A stretch of 64,000 bases of DNA from Plasmodium malariae. Its lineage: Eukaryota > Apicomplexa > Aconoidasida > Haemosporida > Plasmodiidae. Below the pieces are notes generated by a model that saw nothing but the letters and a program-made list of their open reading frames with translations, did no database searches and was not told the origin of the DNA. The position numbers and the translations under genes are program-made. Where the stretch lies: contig NC_041787.1 in assembly GCF_900090045.1 (NCBI RefSeq), forward strand, positions 1,012,001-1,076,000. Reading direction: 5' to 3'. Shown here one piece after another: positions 1 through 11,668 of the stretch. Position 1 is the stretch's first letter; each line of letters opens with the position of its first letter.

Positions 1-167
1 ACAAAAAAATAAAATGAAAGGATAAAAAATAAAACAAAAAAATAAAATGAAAGGATATAAAATGAAAGGATATAAAATAAAACAAAAAAATAAAATGAAA
101 GGATATAAAATGAAAGGATATAAAATAAAACAAAAAAATAAAATGAAAGGATACAAAATATAATGGG
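1..167. repeat. AT-rich tandem repeat at left edge
   Basis: Units built from two alternating words, AAAATGAAAGGATAT and AAATAAAACAAAAAAAT, arranged as a short higher-order repeat. The array runs off the left edge. No coding potential is seen. Confidence 0.8.
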
Positions 168-1321
168 TTGTAAAATTCTATAAATGACAACTTGTGACTT
201 GTGTTGTCCTTACATATAGTAACTCTTCCTCTTCTTGAGCATCAAATTTTGGAAATTGCAATCTGGGGTATAAGCAATGTGTTTCGAGCTTTTATATTTT
301 ATTTTATTTATTATTTTATTATTTTTTTTTTTCTAATCTAGCCCTTATTTACAGCCTGTTGGTTGACTGCACGTTATATTGTATTATAGTGAATAGTATT
401 GTAATATATTATATTGCAATGTACTGCGTTATATTGCCGTGTATTACGCTATATTGCCATGTATTAAGTTATATTGCATTGTATTACGTTATACTTCGTT
501 ATATCTTATTTTATTTTCTTTTCGAAATTACGCTTTTAGGCTAATTTACATTTCCGCATAATGTGTCTGTAAAACTACACATAAATCTCCTTCAAATGTG
601 TGTGTTATTACAATGCACTTTATGCTTTATGCTGCACTTCTCATTTTAAATTCAACAAACTGGGGAATACGCACTTATTTTTTTAGTAAATTCTTTCTTT
701 TAAATAGTTCAATGTGGTCAAAAATTATAAAAAATACAAAAAATATGAACTAATGGAAGCGTGAGGGTGTATACTCTGTCTATGTATAAGTACCGTCTGA
801 ACGTTGGACATACATGTGTGTCTATGGTATGGGTCTACGTCGAAATATGTATATTATATATGTATTTGCTTAGCCAGAAAATTTTTTTTTTGGAAAAATT
901 GGGTATAAAAAATTTTTTCCACAAGATCATATTTCCATAAAATAAGGCATTCGAAATAAATCAAATGAAATAAGAAAAAAAAAAAAAATAAAAAAAAAAA
1001 AAAAAAAAAAAATTAAACATATATATATTGATCAAAGGACAATTAAAATAATTTCTTCTTTTTTTTGTTTTTTTTTAATTAGGACGATACCACTGTTTTC
1101 TATAAGACATGACGCACACACTTCCTTAAATCATGTATTTGTTTCTCATATTTATATAATATGTCAATAAATTTTTCACACAATATAATGATCCTTATGT
1201 GGAAAAACAAAATCAATTTTTTATCTACCTTGCAGTTACTAGTAGGGCAAGCAAAAGCCCTTTTTTTCCACTATCACGAGAAAGGAAATTATGAAATTCA
1301 ATAAAATGAATAAAACGCGAA

Positions 1322-1482
1322 AAAATGCATAAAATTCGATAAAATGCATAAAATTCGATAAAATGCATAAAATTCGATAAAATGCATAAAATTCGATAAA
1401 ATGCCTAAAATTCGATAAAATGCATAAAATTCGATAAAATGCATATAGTTCGATAAAATGCATAAACTACGATAAAATCGAT
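1322..1482. repeat. 19-bp minisatellite
   Basis: About eight units of AAAATGCATAAAATTCGAT with few changes (one unit has CCT in place of CAT). The 19-bp length rotates the frame, so two minus-strand frames stay open across it and encode only repeats of the YAFYRIL type. Treated as non-coding. Confidence 0.85.
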
Positions 1483-1812
1483 TCAAACTGAGTAAACGCG
1501 AGCAAAACTCAGTAAAATGTAATAAAAGGAAATAATAACTTATATCTATAATATTATTAAAATGCCTATTTACATGTCTAAATTATTATATCTTATTGGG
1601 TTATCATTTAAATAGTATTCATGTTACTTGTTAGAATGTAAAAAACAAAAAAATATATTATTTCTACTGTGTGATAGTAAATTACTCTTTAAAGTTTTTC
1701 ATTTTCTTCTTTTTATTTTTTTCTTATTTTTTTCTAATATTTTCCTTATAACAAAATGGAAGAATATGGTAATTTCTCGTATGCCCAAAATAGCAGAATA
1801 ATGAAGTGGGAA

Positions 1813-1985
1813 AATATGGAAGTAGCAAATACGGATGTAGCAAATACGGAAGTAGCAAATATGGAAGTAGCAAATATGGAAGTAGCAAATATGGAAGTAG
1901 CAAATATGGAAGTAGAAAATATGGAAGTAGCAAATACGGAAATAGCAAATACGGAAGTAGCAAATACGGAAGTAACAAATACCAA
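1813..1985. repeat. 15-bp minisatellite
   Basis: About eleven units of ATGGAAGTAGCAAAT with C/T and A/G variants. Because 15 is a multiple of three, one frame reads M-E-V-A-N repeats and another K-Y-G-S-S. A short open frame starts at 1756, but there is no conserved domain or flanking exon, so it is not called a gene. Confidence 0.85.
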
Positions 1986-3991
1986 AGGAACGAAATAAAA
2001 AAAAAAAAAAACCTAAAACGTCTAAAAAGCTTAAACTGCTTATTTTTCTGCACTACTTTTTTTACCCCTTCACGGAACGTTCTTCGAAAGGAGGTTATAT
2101 ATAATTACATTGATTTGGATTTATATGTCCTACAATTTTAGATAATATGTATTTATGTGTGTATGGAAAAAAAAAAAAAATGACATAATTCTTAACATCC
2201 CTAGTGTGCACATGCCGTATTAAAATAAGGCCTTTTACTCTTCCTCGTGCAACGTTTATGTAATATTAAAAAAAAAAAAAAAAAAAAATTATGACTTGTT
2301 CATAAAATTCTTTCACACGCATACGCACGTAGAAAATATATTTTCGTTTTACATTTCTAAGTTTGCTTTTTGTATTTTGCTTTTTAAACTTTACATTTCA
2401 AATTTTATATTTCAAATTTTATATTTCAAATTTTATATTTCTAATTTTGCATTTTACATTTTACCTTTACGTTTTAAACCTTTGCACACACAGAAAGAAT
2501 ATTTTTTTTTATGTACGTTTTGTGTGTGCATGTTATCCAAGCTAGTGGTCACTTTTATTCCTTTCGAAGTGCGAAATAATACACGATGTATACATAAATA
2601 CGTACATGTATGTATACATAAGTATTTACACTTTTAACTTGTTATATTTACTTTGTGTACACATATTTATTATATTTTTTTTTCTACAGAAACTTTTTAA
2701 TTTTATGTTGAACATTTTTTTTTTTTTTTTTTTTTATGGAATGTTTTTATAAATTTTTAGTTGAATAAGTACATAGGACAACTTTTGAAAGACGAGATAT
2801 TCTCAGTTACTAATTACTCCTATTAATGTTTTTTCCTGTAGCTTCATATATATATATACGTATGTGCAAGTGCATATACATATATACATATATATATATA
2901 TATACTTATTGCCTCAGCTACTTCCCTCGCAACTACTTCCAGCTTTTTTAAGACGTTTTCTTTTTTCTGAACATGGTTAATAATTTCTGAACAGTTCATA
3001 TAATTTGTTCTACACTATTTTGTTAAGATTTTGTCATACTCCAAAAGATATAAATTGTGTTTTCTTTTGCTGTACCTTCTTTCTTTTTTTTTGAACATTT
3101 GCTAAAACATAATATTCGTGTGATAGTATATATATTTTGAGCTCTACCAATGTTGTGCAACTAAATATATAATTTTTTTTTTCTTAAAAGTGCATGTTAA
3201 ATGGAGTAAAATGCAAATTCAAACTTTATTAACACATAAATGACAGGAAAAACATACTACTGCAAGAAAGGAAAAAAAAGAAAAGAGAGAAAAAAAAAAA
3301 GGAAGAAAAATTGAACGAAAGAAGATATTAAGTTGCTAGGATATGCTTCAGAAATATATGAGAGTTCATCTTTATTTTTTTCCTTTTTCACTCCTACATT
3401 TTTTAATTTTAATCTCTTTTTTGTGTAATAATCCGCTATATGGTACTTGACTTGCTATATGCATGATTTTAATGTTTCAAAAAAAAGAGCATTTATATTT
3501 ACAACTATGCATCATGTATTCGGATCGTTATTAAAAAAAAGTTTCGTCGTGCAAAAACAACTGCACAGGTAAAATATTTGCTAGAAATTATTTTAAAGCT
3601 TCTATAATATATTTTTTGTTTTGTTTGTATACTTTCATTTAAAAAAAAAAAAAAAAAGAAAAAAAAAAAGGTTGATACGTGAATTCATTTCACATTTTAT
3701 AAATGGGGCATTTATTTTAACACAAGAGTGTGTGCATTATAATATGTATATACATATATGCATGCATGCATGCATGCATGCACACACACACAAACACATG
3801 TGCCATATACACATATATATGCAAGTACATATTATATACATATGTTCAAAAACATATAGTTAAGTCATATAGGAAAACACATACGTATATGTGTGTACAA
3901 TCCTCTCTCCAATTGTCCTTTTCCTACCTACTACCCCCCTTCAACAACATTTCTGTGTAAATTTTTTCCCTGTCCATGAATTTATATTCTA

Positions 3992-4387
3992 TTATTTTTT
4001 CTTGGCTGCAGTTTTATTAACTTTTTTAGTTTTCTCCTTATTACTTATACCACCCTTTTTTTTCATTGTGTTTTTTTTAATAATTAAGGAAGCTATTTTT
4101 TTTTTTAAAGCTCTCCTGGCATAATATACCTGAAATCTTTCATAATCTGTAGCTAGGTCTCTTTTTTTTTTTACTATTATTTTTTTCCCAAGATTAGATT
4201 CCTTAAATGATTCTAATATTTTAGTGCTATTTATTGTTTTTCTCAAATACCCACTTTTGCAGTTTTTTTTTATTTTAATTCTTTCCTTTAATAACTTTAG
4301 TCTTTTCAATGGCATAATCATTCTAGGTACACTATAAAACGGGGTAAGGAAAAAAAAAAAAGAAAAAAAAAAGTAGGCAATAATAGG

Positions 4388-4418
<31 letters not shown>

Positions 4419-5168
4419 ACGTAGCGAGATCACGAATACGTTACTGATAGGATCAGACGATGCATATATACATACATATAAGTATGAAGGTATGTACGCA
4501 CATATACGTACTTATATGTATGATTGTTCATATGTATGTTTGTTCACATGTATGTTTGTTCATATGTATGTTTGTTCATATGTATGTTTGTTCATATGTA
4601 TGTCTGTTCATATGCATATATGCACTTTTCACAAAATAGCTTAACTGTTAGAATGTTTCACTGTTCTAATGCTTCATTAATAACAGTTTTCCCTCCATTG
4701 AAAATAAAATCTCGACGTTTATACGAAACACATCCACAATGTTCACATCATACGAATGCAAAAAAAAATTTATTTTCTTAAATTACCCGGTTACAAATCC
4801 TCCATCGACAATAACTCTAGTTAGAGTTACGATATCAATGACAAAGCACAACTTTGAAAAAAAAAAAAAAAAAGGAAAAAAAATAAGCACATGGATTGAC
4901 AAAAACTATGGTATGTATCACATATACACATATCATATATCACATATCATGTATCACGTATCACGTATCATTCCCATTTACGCGCAAATAAAATTTTTCA
5001 AAGCCACAAGAGAGTACTCCTTTCTCCTGTATTTTGAAAATATACCTTTCCCGCATAGGGACCATATTCAACAAGGCATAATCTTCCCGGCTCAACAAAC
5101 CTTTTGAATAGTAGGTTTTTTTTCGTTAAGTTCAATTTCTCTTCTTCTGTTAATTCGACACGTGGCAT
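3992..5168 (-). CDS. RPL14: 60S ribosomal protein eL14 (three exons)
   Basis: Structural protein of the cytosolic large ribosomal subunit. Exons on the minus strand: 5168-5046 (starts MPRVELTEEE, ends PYAGK), 4851-4787 (reads LCFVIDIVTLTRVIVDGG) and 4331-3992 (starts GVPRMIMPLKRLKLLKER, ends in a Lys/Ala-rich tail KTAAKKK). Donor sites GTATA and GTAATT and acceptors CAAAG and TATAG join in frame to about 175 residues, close to the family length. The KOW-like N-terminal half and the basic L14e C-terminal half are both present. The start was chosen because MPRVELTEEE is the expected N-terminus. Only the third exon forms a long open frame, so the first two are easily missed. A 5'-UTR intron cannot be excluded. 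Confidence 0.9.
4396..4418. repeat. (TA)n microsatellite in eL14 intron 2
   Basis: A pure TA run inside the intron between the second and third eL14 exons (4332-4786). The same intron also holds the array at 4518-4612. Confidence 0.85.
4518..4612. repeat. 16-bp tandem repeat in eL14 intron
   Basis: About six copies of TTCATATGTATGTTTG lying inside the second eL14 intron. The open frame it creates on the plus strand encodes only MFVHMYVCSY-type repeats and is spurious. Confidence 0.8.
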
Positions 5169-5287
5169 TGTAACTAAATATAAACACGATCAACTTGTTT
5201 CAAAAATGGGAAAAATAATGAAATAAAAATATCATAAAAAAATATATAACTAAGAAGGAGTAATACTGCAATCTTTAAAATTTCATA

Positions 5288-5325
<38 letters not shown>

Positions 5326-6941
5326 AAAAAATGTAAATAAACCTTATGAAGTAAAATTTACCAAGTGCATGAAAAGCAAAGAATGCTATCGTTGTAGCGA
5401 AAAAAAATAGGTAAATAAAATAAACAAGTAAAAAAATATAATATAATATAATCTGTTACTATATAATATGATACTATACAATATATAACTATATAATGTA
5501 ATAAAAAAAAATAATCGCTCAATAAAAGTTGGCCAAGTTTGCGTGTATCATAAGGACACTATATTAAAATTTTAAAAATAAAGGTACCCGTAAAATAGAA
5601 TTTAAACATACATACTACGTACATACATAAATATACGTACATGTACGTATGCATGTATTTATTATATATCTATTTATGTATGTGAACATATTTTAGTGCT
5701 TACAATTGTACGCCAAGTTACTTCACAAATACGCATGGAATAACATTAGTGATTCAAGGGTATTTTAAAAAAAAAAAAAAAAAGAATTTTGAAATTTTTT
5801 CTCTTCATTTAACATTAAATAGATGTTAAAAATTTTGCATATTCGTAATATTAACCCGTATATTATATTATTCTACTGTGTATTTTTTTTTTTTTTTCCT
5901 CTTTTGTATACATATATGCATATGTACATATATATATATATATATACTTACGAAACATGCTTATTAGCATTTTTTTTACACAAGTAAAAAAAAAAAAAAA
6001 AAAAAAGTTTTTCTTTACGTTATGTGGAAATTGATAATATTTTGGCTTATATTTCTTAAGTGCCACACATATTTTTTATTTGTTCATTTCGTTCGCCTCA
6101 AACCCAAGTTGTATGCATGTAACAAGTATAATAATATGTATGAAGCACAGCGTAGCGATTTCTTTTTTTAGTAAGGGCACACACTGTCGTTGTACACCAA
6201 CATACGTACGTACGTGCATTTATATCTATCTATATATATATATACTGATGCTGCACCCTTATGACAGAATTCGAAGGGGCCCACGCAAAGGCAAAAATAG
6301 TTGAAGTGATACAAGTACATGTTAAACGTACGCTCAGATAGGCCCGCTGCAATTAGCCTATTTTAAATGAAGCACCATTTGTATTATTTTGAAGGAATAA
6401 ACCTGAATTGTACATGGTGCTGGCAGAAATGCACACGAGACTACATGAATTGTTCATGCAACTGCGCTAGTTGTTCTTGCGATTGCCCCAATTGTTAATG
6501 CGATTGCCCCAATTGTTAATGCGACTGCCCCAATTGTTATTGCGACTGCCCCAATTGTACATGCTGTTTAAATACCGATTACAATTTTTTTCTCCATGTT
6601 TATTGTGCAGTTTGTAATGCTGCAAAATTACAATAAAATGGGGGGAAATTAAAAAAAATAAAAATAAAAATATATATATATGGAATAAGTTGAAGCAGAA
6701 TGAAGCAAAAAAGAAAAAAACAAAATTTAGCAAAAGGGGAAAGGAACGCTTCCAATGCAACCACATTGCTATCAATTGAACAGGGGGTAAGAGGCAGTGA
6801 ATCCACGTTAAAGGCCTACACCCAAGAATTGCGTAAACCCGTTCATCCGTAGATAACCCGTGTAGTGATGTGCATAACAAGGATAAGTACGTACTATAGC
6901 TATGTGCACGATATCGATTAGTGCATCAATTCGTTAACATC
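5169..6941. other. Intergenic region between eL14 and succinyl-CoA ligase
   Basis: This is the 5' flank of eL14 and the 3' flank of the succinyl-CoA ligase gene, both on the minus strand. It holds a poly-A tract of about 30 bp (5289-5320), (TA)n near 5928-5946, poly-T/A at 5885-5898 and 5988-6006, and four units of a 21-bp repeat (GCGATTGCCCCAATTGTTAAT type) at about 6476-6558. No conserved gene was seen. Confidence 0.6.
6476..6558. repeat. 21-bp tandem repeat
   Basis: Four near-identical copies of GCGATTGCCCCAATTGTTAAT. On the minus strand they read N-N-W-G-(N/S)-R-(I/N) in a 137-codon open frame, but the rest of that frame is hydrophobic low-complexity sequence without a recognisable fold. 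Confidence 0.8.
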
Positions 6942-8339
6942 TTAGTTAAGGACATTGTTAGAGAGAAAGCCCACATTAATGTTGGACCGGTTGGCTATTT
7001 CTATTATATTTGCCATGGCTACGCTTTTTTCAGCAGCTGCATTCATATCTTGACATAAGATGCAGCTGAGATTCGACTCTTTAATTAATTTTTCGGCTTC
7101 TTGTTCATTTGTGCCTTCTAACCTTATAATAAGTGGTTTTTTAAATTCCACTTGTTTCATTGCATTAATAATACCCTTGGCAATAATATCACACCGCATG
7201 ATTCCACCCAGAATGTTGATAAAACAAACTTTTGCTTTTTCATTATTATTAATAATTTTTAGAGCCTCCGAAATTTCTTCTTCAGTTGCACTACCGCCTA
7301 CATCTAAAAAGTTAGATGGTGAACCGTTATGTAAAACTATTAGATCGAGTGTTGCCATTGCTAATCCTGCACCATTAACCATACATGCAATATTTCCATT
7401 TAGTGATACATAATTTAAATTATGTTTCCTTGCTTGAATTTCTATCGAATCTTCTTGTGATAAATCTCTTTTTTGGAAAATTTCTTTTTGTCTATATTCT
7501 GCATTATCATCGAAGTTTAGTTTAGCATCACAACATAGAACTCTTCCATCATTTGTTTCTGATAATGGATTAATTTCCAATAATGTACAATCGTATTGTT
7601 TAAAAATTTTATATAGATTTATTACCATATCAGTAACAATATTCAGTTCAATATTTTTGAATCCTATTTTCTCACAAAATTCTCTTGACTGACCATTTGT
7701 TAATCCATTTTTAATATCTATACTCATCTTATAAATAGCGTTTTTATCTTTTTTATTAATTTCTTCTATGGAAGATCCACCTACTTTTGATCCTAATAAC
7801 ATAATACTATTAGAAGTTCGATCTAACGTGAAAGCTACATATCTTTCTTTCCTTATATAAAACCTTTCACATATAAATACAGTATTACATTTTTTGCCTT
7901 CATCTCCTGTCTGCTTAGTTACAAGTGTGTTATTCAACATTTTTGATGAAATCTCTTTAACTTCTGTACTGTTCCTACATATATGTACACCTCCTTGGAA
8001 ATTGTTTTCCTTAAAATAACCTACCCCTCTTCCTCCACTTAATATTTGTGCTTTTACTACTATATCTATATCTCCACAAGCATTTTGTAACTCCAGTGCT
8101 TTTTCTTCTGCTTCTTCTGGGGTCTTTGCAGGATACCCTTGAGGGCATGGAATATTATGAAAACGCAATAAATCTATAGATAAATACTCATGTATACTTA
8201 AATATTTTTTATCCAAAAAAAAAAAAGAAAAATGGTTTCTCTTATTACTACTTAATTTACTTCCTAAATTCCATATGCTATAACTTATATACCTGCGCAG
8301 ATCCATCATAAATTTTGTCTTACTTTTTACCGAAATCAT
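6942..8339 (-). CDS. Succinyl-CoA ligase (ADP-forming) subunit beta, mitochondrial
   Basis: Catalytic beta subunit of succinyl-CoA synthetase of the mitochondrial TCA cycle, which converts succinyl-CoA to succinate with substrate-level ATP formation. It pairs with an alpha subunit encoded elsewhere. The 465-residue product has a basic, Ser-rich leader of about 45 residues consistent with a mitochondrial transit peptide. The ATP-grasp domain follows, with the nucleotide-binding glycine loop GGRGVG at 102-107 and EINP at 255-258. Next is the ligase domain with GNIACMVNGAGLAMATLD (315-332), LDVGG (345-349) and the GGI turn near 378. The start is the first ATG of the frame, and length matches the family once the leader is counted. 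No intron is needed. A homopolymer of eleven A bases near 8217 lies in the leader, where frame errors could hide. Confidence 0.93.
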   Translation of the reverse strand: MISVKSKTKFMMDLRRYISYSIWNLGSKLSSNKRNHFSFFFLDKKYLSIHEYLSIDLLRFHNIPCPQGYPAKTPEEAEEKALELQNACGDIDIVVKAQILSGGRGVGYFKENNFQGGVHICRNSTEVKEISSKMLNNTLVTKQTGDEGKKCNTVFICERFYIRKERYVAFTLDRTSNSIMLLGSKVGGSSIEEINKKDKNAIYKMSIDIKNGLTNGQSREFCEKIGFKNIELNIVTDMVINLYKIFKQYDCTLLEINPLSETNDGRVLCCDAKLNFDDNAEYRQKEIFQKRDLSQEDSIEIQARKHNLNYVSLNGNIACMVNGAGLAMATLDLIVLHNGSPSNFLDVGGSATEEEISEALKIINNNEKAKVCFINILGGIMRCDIIAKGIINAMKQVEFKKPLIIRLEGTNEQEAEKLIKESNLSCILCQDMNAAAEKSVAMANIIEIANRSNINVGFLSNNVLN

Positions 8340-8583
8340 TATAACTCCTTATTATTATTTTTTCCCTTAAGCAGATTGGGGTTAAAGTGACGGGTCGACG
8401 TGAAACTCCAAATGGACAAGCCTGTTTAGCTAAATGTTCCTCTTCAAAAAAAAAAAAAAAAAAATAATATAACAACTTTTATTTTGCTTCCGTGAATGGG
8501 TGTGTACGTTCTAGAAGAAGTATATCCTCCTTTGCTTGATCTCTTGTTACTCTGGGCCCACAAAGTATCACATGCGCACACAC

Positions 8584-8892
8584 GCGCATACGAACACATA
8601 CAGACATACATGCACATACAGACATGCATGCACATACATACATGCACATACATACATGCTCATACATGCATGCACATACATACATGCCCATACATACATG
8701 CTCATACATACATACATGTTCATACATACATCACATACATACATGCTCATACATACATACATGCATACATACATACATGCTCATACATACATACATGCTC
8801 ATACATACATACATGCTCATACATACATACATGCTCATACATACATACATGCTCATACATACATACATGCTCATACATACATACATGCACAT
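8584..8892. repeat. CATA-rich 18-bp tandem array
   Basis: A degenerate start of ACATACATGCACA words grows into about seven perfect copies of the 18-mer CATACATACATACATGCT. Open frames on both strands encode only Y-I-H-A-H-T or M-Y-V-C-M repeats. Simple-sequence expansion. Confidence 0.9.
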
Positions 8893-9909
8893 ATGTGGAT
8901 GTGTGTGTTTTTTAACAAACCCTAAAAAATGAGCGCTACTGGGAAGTATCAACAATTTTGCCCTTTCCGCATAGGGTTGAAAAAAAAAAAATAGCAAAAA
9001 AAATAGCAAGATCGAAATTCTTCTATAATTCTTCTATTGGTTCTTTCAGTCGGTACCTCTTACGCAGTGTGGATGAGATTACTAACCATTTTCACACGGC
9101 AATGGAATATTACCCGATGAAATAAAAATGGATGAGCAAATGGCTAGCAAACAATTAACCAGATTGATAAACTAGTTGATGCAATGATAAATGAACAAGC
9201 AAACTAATAAACAGCGCTTTTGTGGAGCACAAATTAGTTTTAAGTGTATTTCTACAAATATAAGGGGCTGGGCCGTCATATGTCATATTATATTTTTCTT
9301 TTTTTGGAAATTTAGCACTTTGGTGTTATCCGGTTTTATTTACGTATTTCGTTAGTTTGAAATGTGTGTTTCACTATAATTTTTTTTTTTTTTTTTCTTT
9401 TCAAGATTGAAGTTGAAACTACGCGCTTTTATTTATTTATTTTTTTTTTTTATTTTATTATTAAGCATAACTTTCTTTTTCCGCTTTGTCATTTAGCGCT
9501 TTTTCTTCTCTTTAGCTAATATTGTCGTATTTCCACAGAAAAATACTTACCATTTAAATTTTAAAAGCACATTTACAAGTACACCGCAGGTACAATAACT
9601 ACATGACCGTGTGCATGTGAAGTACATGTCAATTTTAACTATTAAACATGAGCACCGTAAAAACTTAAGAAAAGATGTAAATTCATAAACGTACTTATAA
9701 ACGTACAAAGGGAAATATTTTTTTCGGGGAATTTTAAAATTACGAATAATTAAAGAAAAATTGATGGAAAGGTGAGAAAAGAAATGGGTAAAAACATAAA
9801 TGGGAAAAAAAGTGTTCAGAGTAGTCTACACGGCATTAAAAAATTTGCACCACTGAGCGTTAAGGTGTTAAAATGTTGTATACCTTTATTTTTTTTTCTT
9901 TGCTTATTC

Positions 9910-9945
<36 letters not shown>

Positions 9946-10339
9946 GTATGCTTTATACATACACTTCATGTATACAGAGGTTAATGCATACATATTCCGT
10001 GCTACAAAAATAGCACATATAAAGAGTGTTACGAATATTCGTTCTTTTTTTCCTTCCTTTTTTTTTTCCCAGGTAATGCATAATACAAATGATTTTACGT
10101 AAATGGAGCAAGTCTACGATTGTAAAAGGTGTATATTTATAGGAACGTATTAGCAATGAGTTACTCTTTTTTTTTTAATAAAACTTCCGCTCATATGATA
10201 ATAATTTTTATGCAAAAAAAAAAAAAAATAATAATACAAAAAAACAAAATAAAACATAACAAAACAAACTGAAATACGATAAAAACGTGCGCTAATCCTT
10301 GAAGCAACGTATACATACATACATACATACGTACGTACA

Positions 10340-10375
<36 letters not shown>

Positions 10376-11296
10376 AATAAAAGGCGACAGGCACAAAATG
10401 GTATAATCAAGTAGGAAACAATTTACAATAGTACAGGGGGCTGCGGACAAAGAGGTATATAAATATCAAAATTGAGGGTACAGTGATTTTATGACTTTTT
10501 TTTTTTTTTTTTTTTTTTGTGTAGCCATTTTTTTTGGGTATTTATGTACCGTTCATAATTTTTCCCTCATTTTATAATATGGTCACTTTGCCGTTTTGCT
10601 ACCTCTCCGCCTTATCGATTACGCCGTTTTTAATTTATTTATTTGTTAATTTGTTTTTGATTTATTTTTGATTTATTCTTGATTTATTTTTGATTTATTT
10701 ATTTGTTAATTTGTTTTTGATTTATTTTTGATTTATTTTTGATTTATTTTTGATTTATTTTTTATTTACTTTATTATTTTTTTCCCCCTAATTAAACGAA
10801 AGATGATTATAATGATGACGATGACAATAGTTGAAAGTTTGTACTCGTTTGACATGCATTGTTCCCGCCCCCTCCAACGAAGTTGCAACCCTGGTATTGA
10901 AGTGTTTTTTTAAAAGGGTTTGCTGAGCATGTTTGTGATTTCACTTTTGGGGAAGGGTGTAACCTGTACGCATATTTTATTTCATTCCATTCCTTTTTAT
11001 TCTATTCCGCTATATATTGTTCTACGTAATTTTTTTGTCTGTTTGTTTTTTCCGTTTTATTGCATTCCGCTTTATTTTATTCCGGTCTGCTTCACCGTAC
11101 ATTTACTGCTTCTTCTCATCTTGTAACATTTATCACGTTAGTCGTACACAGTTTTTTTCTTTTTTTTTTTTTTTTTTATTTCCCTTTTCCCCTCGTGTAC
11201 TTTTACGCCAACTTGTACGTTTACTTCTACTTAATTTGCTTTTATTTTTCATTCTCGTTTTTGTGAAATATCCTTCCTTCGAAGAAGGTTCCCCTT

Positions 11297-11644
11297 TTGT
11301 GGGATAGACTGTGGCCGATAGCGCGCAAAAGCGTAAGAGCTGACTTGTTCATATTTTTTTTTTTTTTTTTTTTTTGTAATATTTTTTCCCCATTTCTCGC
11401 AATTTTTATTTCTATATCTTCCATTTATCCTGCTTATAATTCTGCTTCTACGTCTGCTTCTAATCCTGCTTCTAATCCTGCTTCTAATCCTGCTTCTAAT
11501 CCTGCTTCTAATCCTGCTTCTAATCCTGCTTCCAATCCTGCTTCTAATCCTGCTTCCAATCCTGCTTCCAATCCTGCTTCTACTTATAGTTCCAATTCTA
11601 CTTTATTGCTTCGCTCTGCCCACCTGCCCCTCGCCCGCGAGTGA
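11297..11644 (+). other. Upstream open frame with 12-bp repeats, in frame with MAPK1
   Basis: An open frame of 115 codons ends 24 nt before the MAPK1 start codon. Its second half is about eleven copies of AATCCTGCTTCT (Asn-Pro-Ala-Ser), including C/T variants. It is in the same frame as MAPK1, separated by two in-frame TGA codons at 11642-11644 and 11651-11653. Its first half is low-complexity T-rich sequence, so it is probably 5' leader carrying a minisatellite, or an untested upstream ORF. Confidence 0.35.
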
Positions 11645-11668
11645 GGCGAATGAAGCGAAGATGCCACG

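Larger units (their letters stand above)
168..3991. other. Intergenic region rich in short tandem repeats
   Basis: No conserved reading frame was recognised on either strand. The region holds poly-A/T tracts (about 970-1012, 2271-2287, 2719-2736), a degenerate TATATTGCAATGTATTACGT-like array (about 370-510), two minisatellites listed separately, a TTTCAAATTTTATA array (about 2395-2450), (TA)n near 2880-2905 and a GCAT microsatellite near 3760-3782. Its right end is the 3' flank of the eL14 gene. Confidence 0.7.
8340..11668. other. Divergent intergenic region, succinyl-CoA ligase / MAPK1
   Basis: About 3.3 kb between divergently transcribed genes, so it should carry both promoters. Long poly-T/poly-A runs lie at 8443-8463, 9382-9396, 9917-9943, 10497-10518 and 11159-11177. 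Tandem arrays at 8584-8892, about 10630-10770 (TTTGATTTATTTT words) and 11448-11590 are described elsewhere. (TA)n lies at 10346-10373. No further gene was recognised. Confidence 0.6.
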
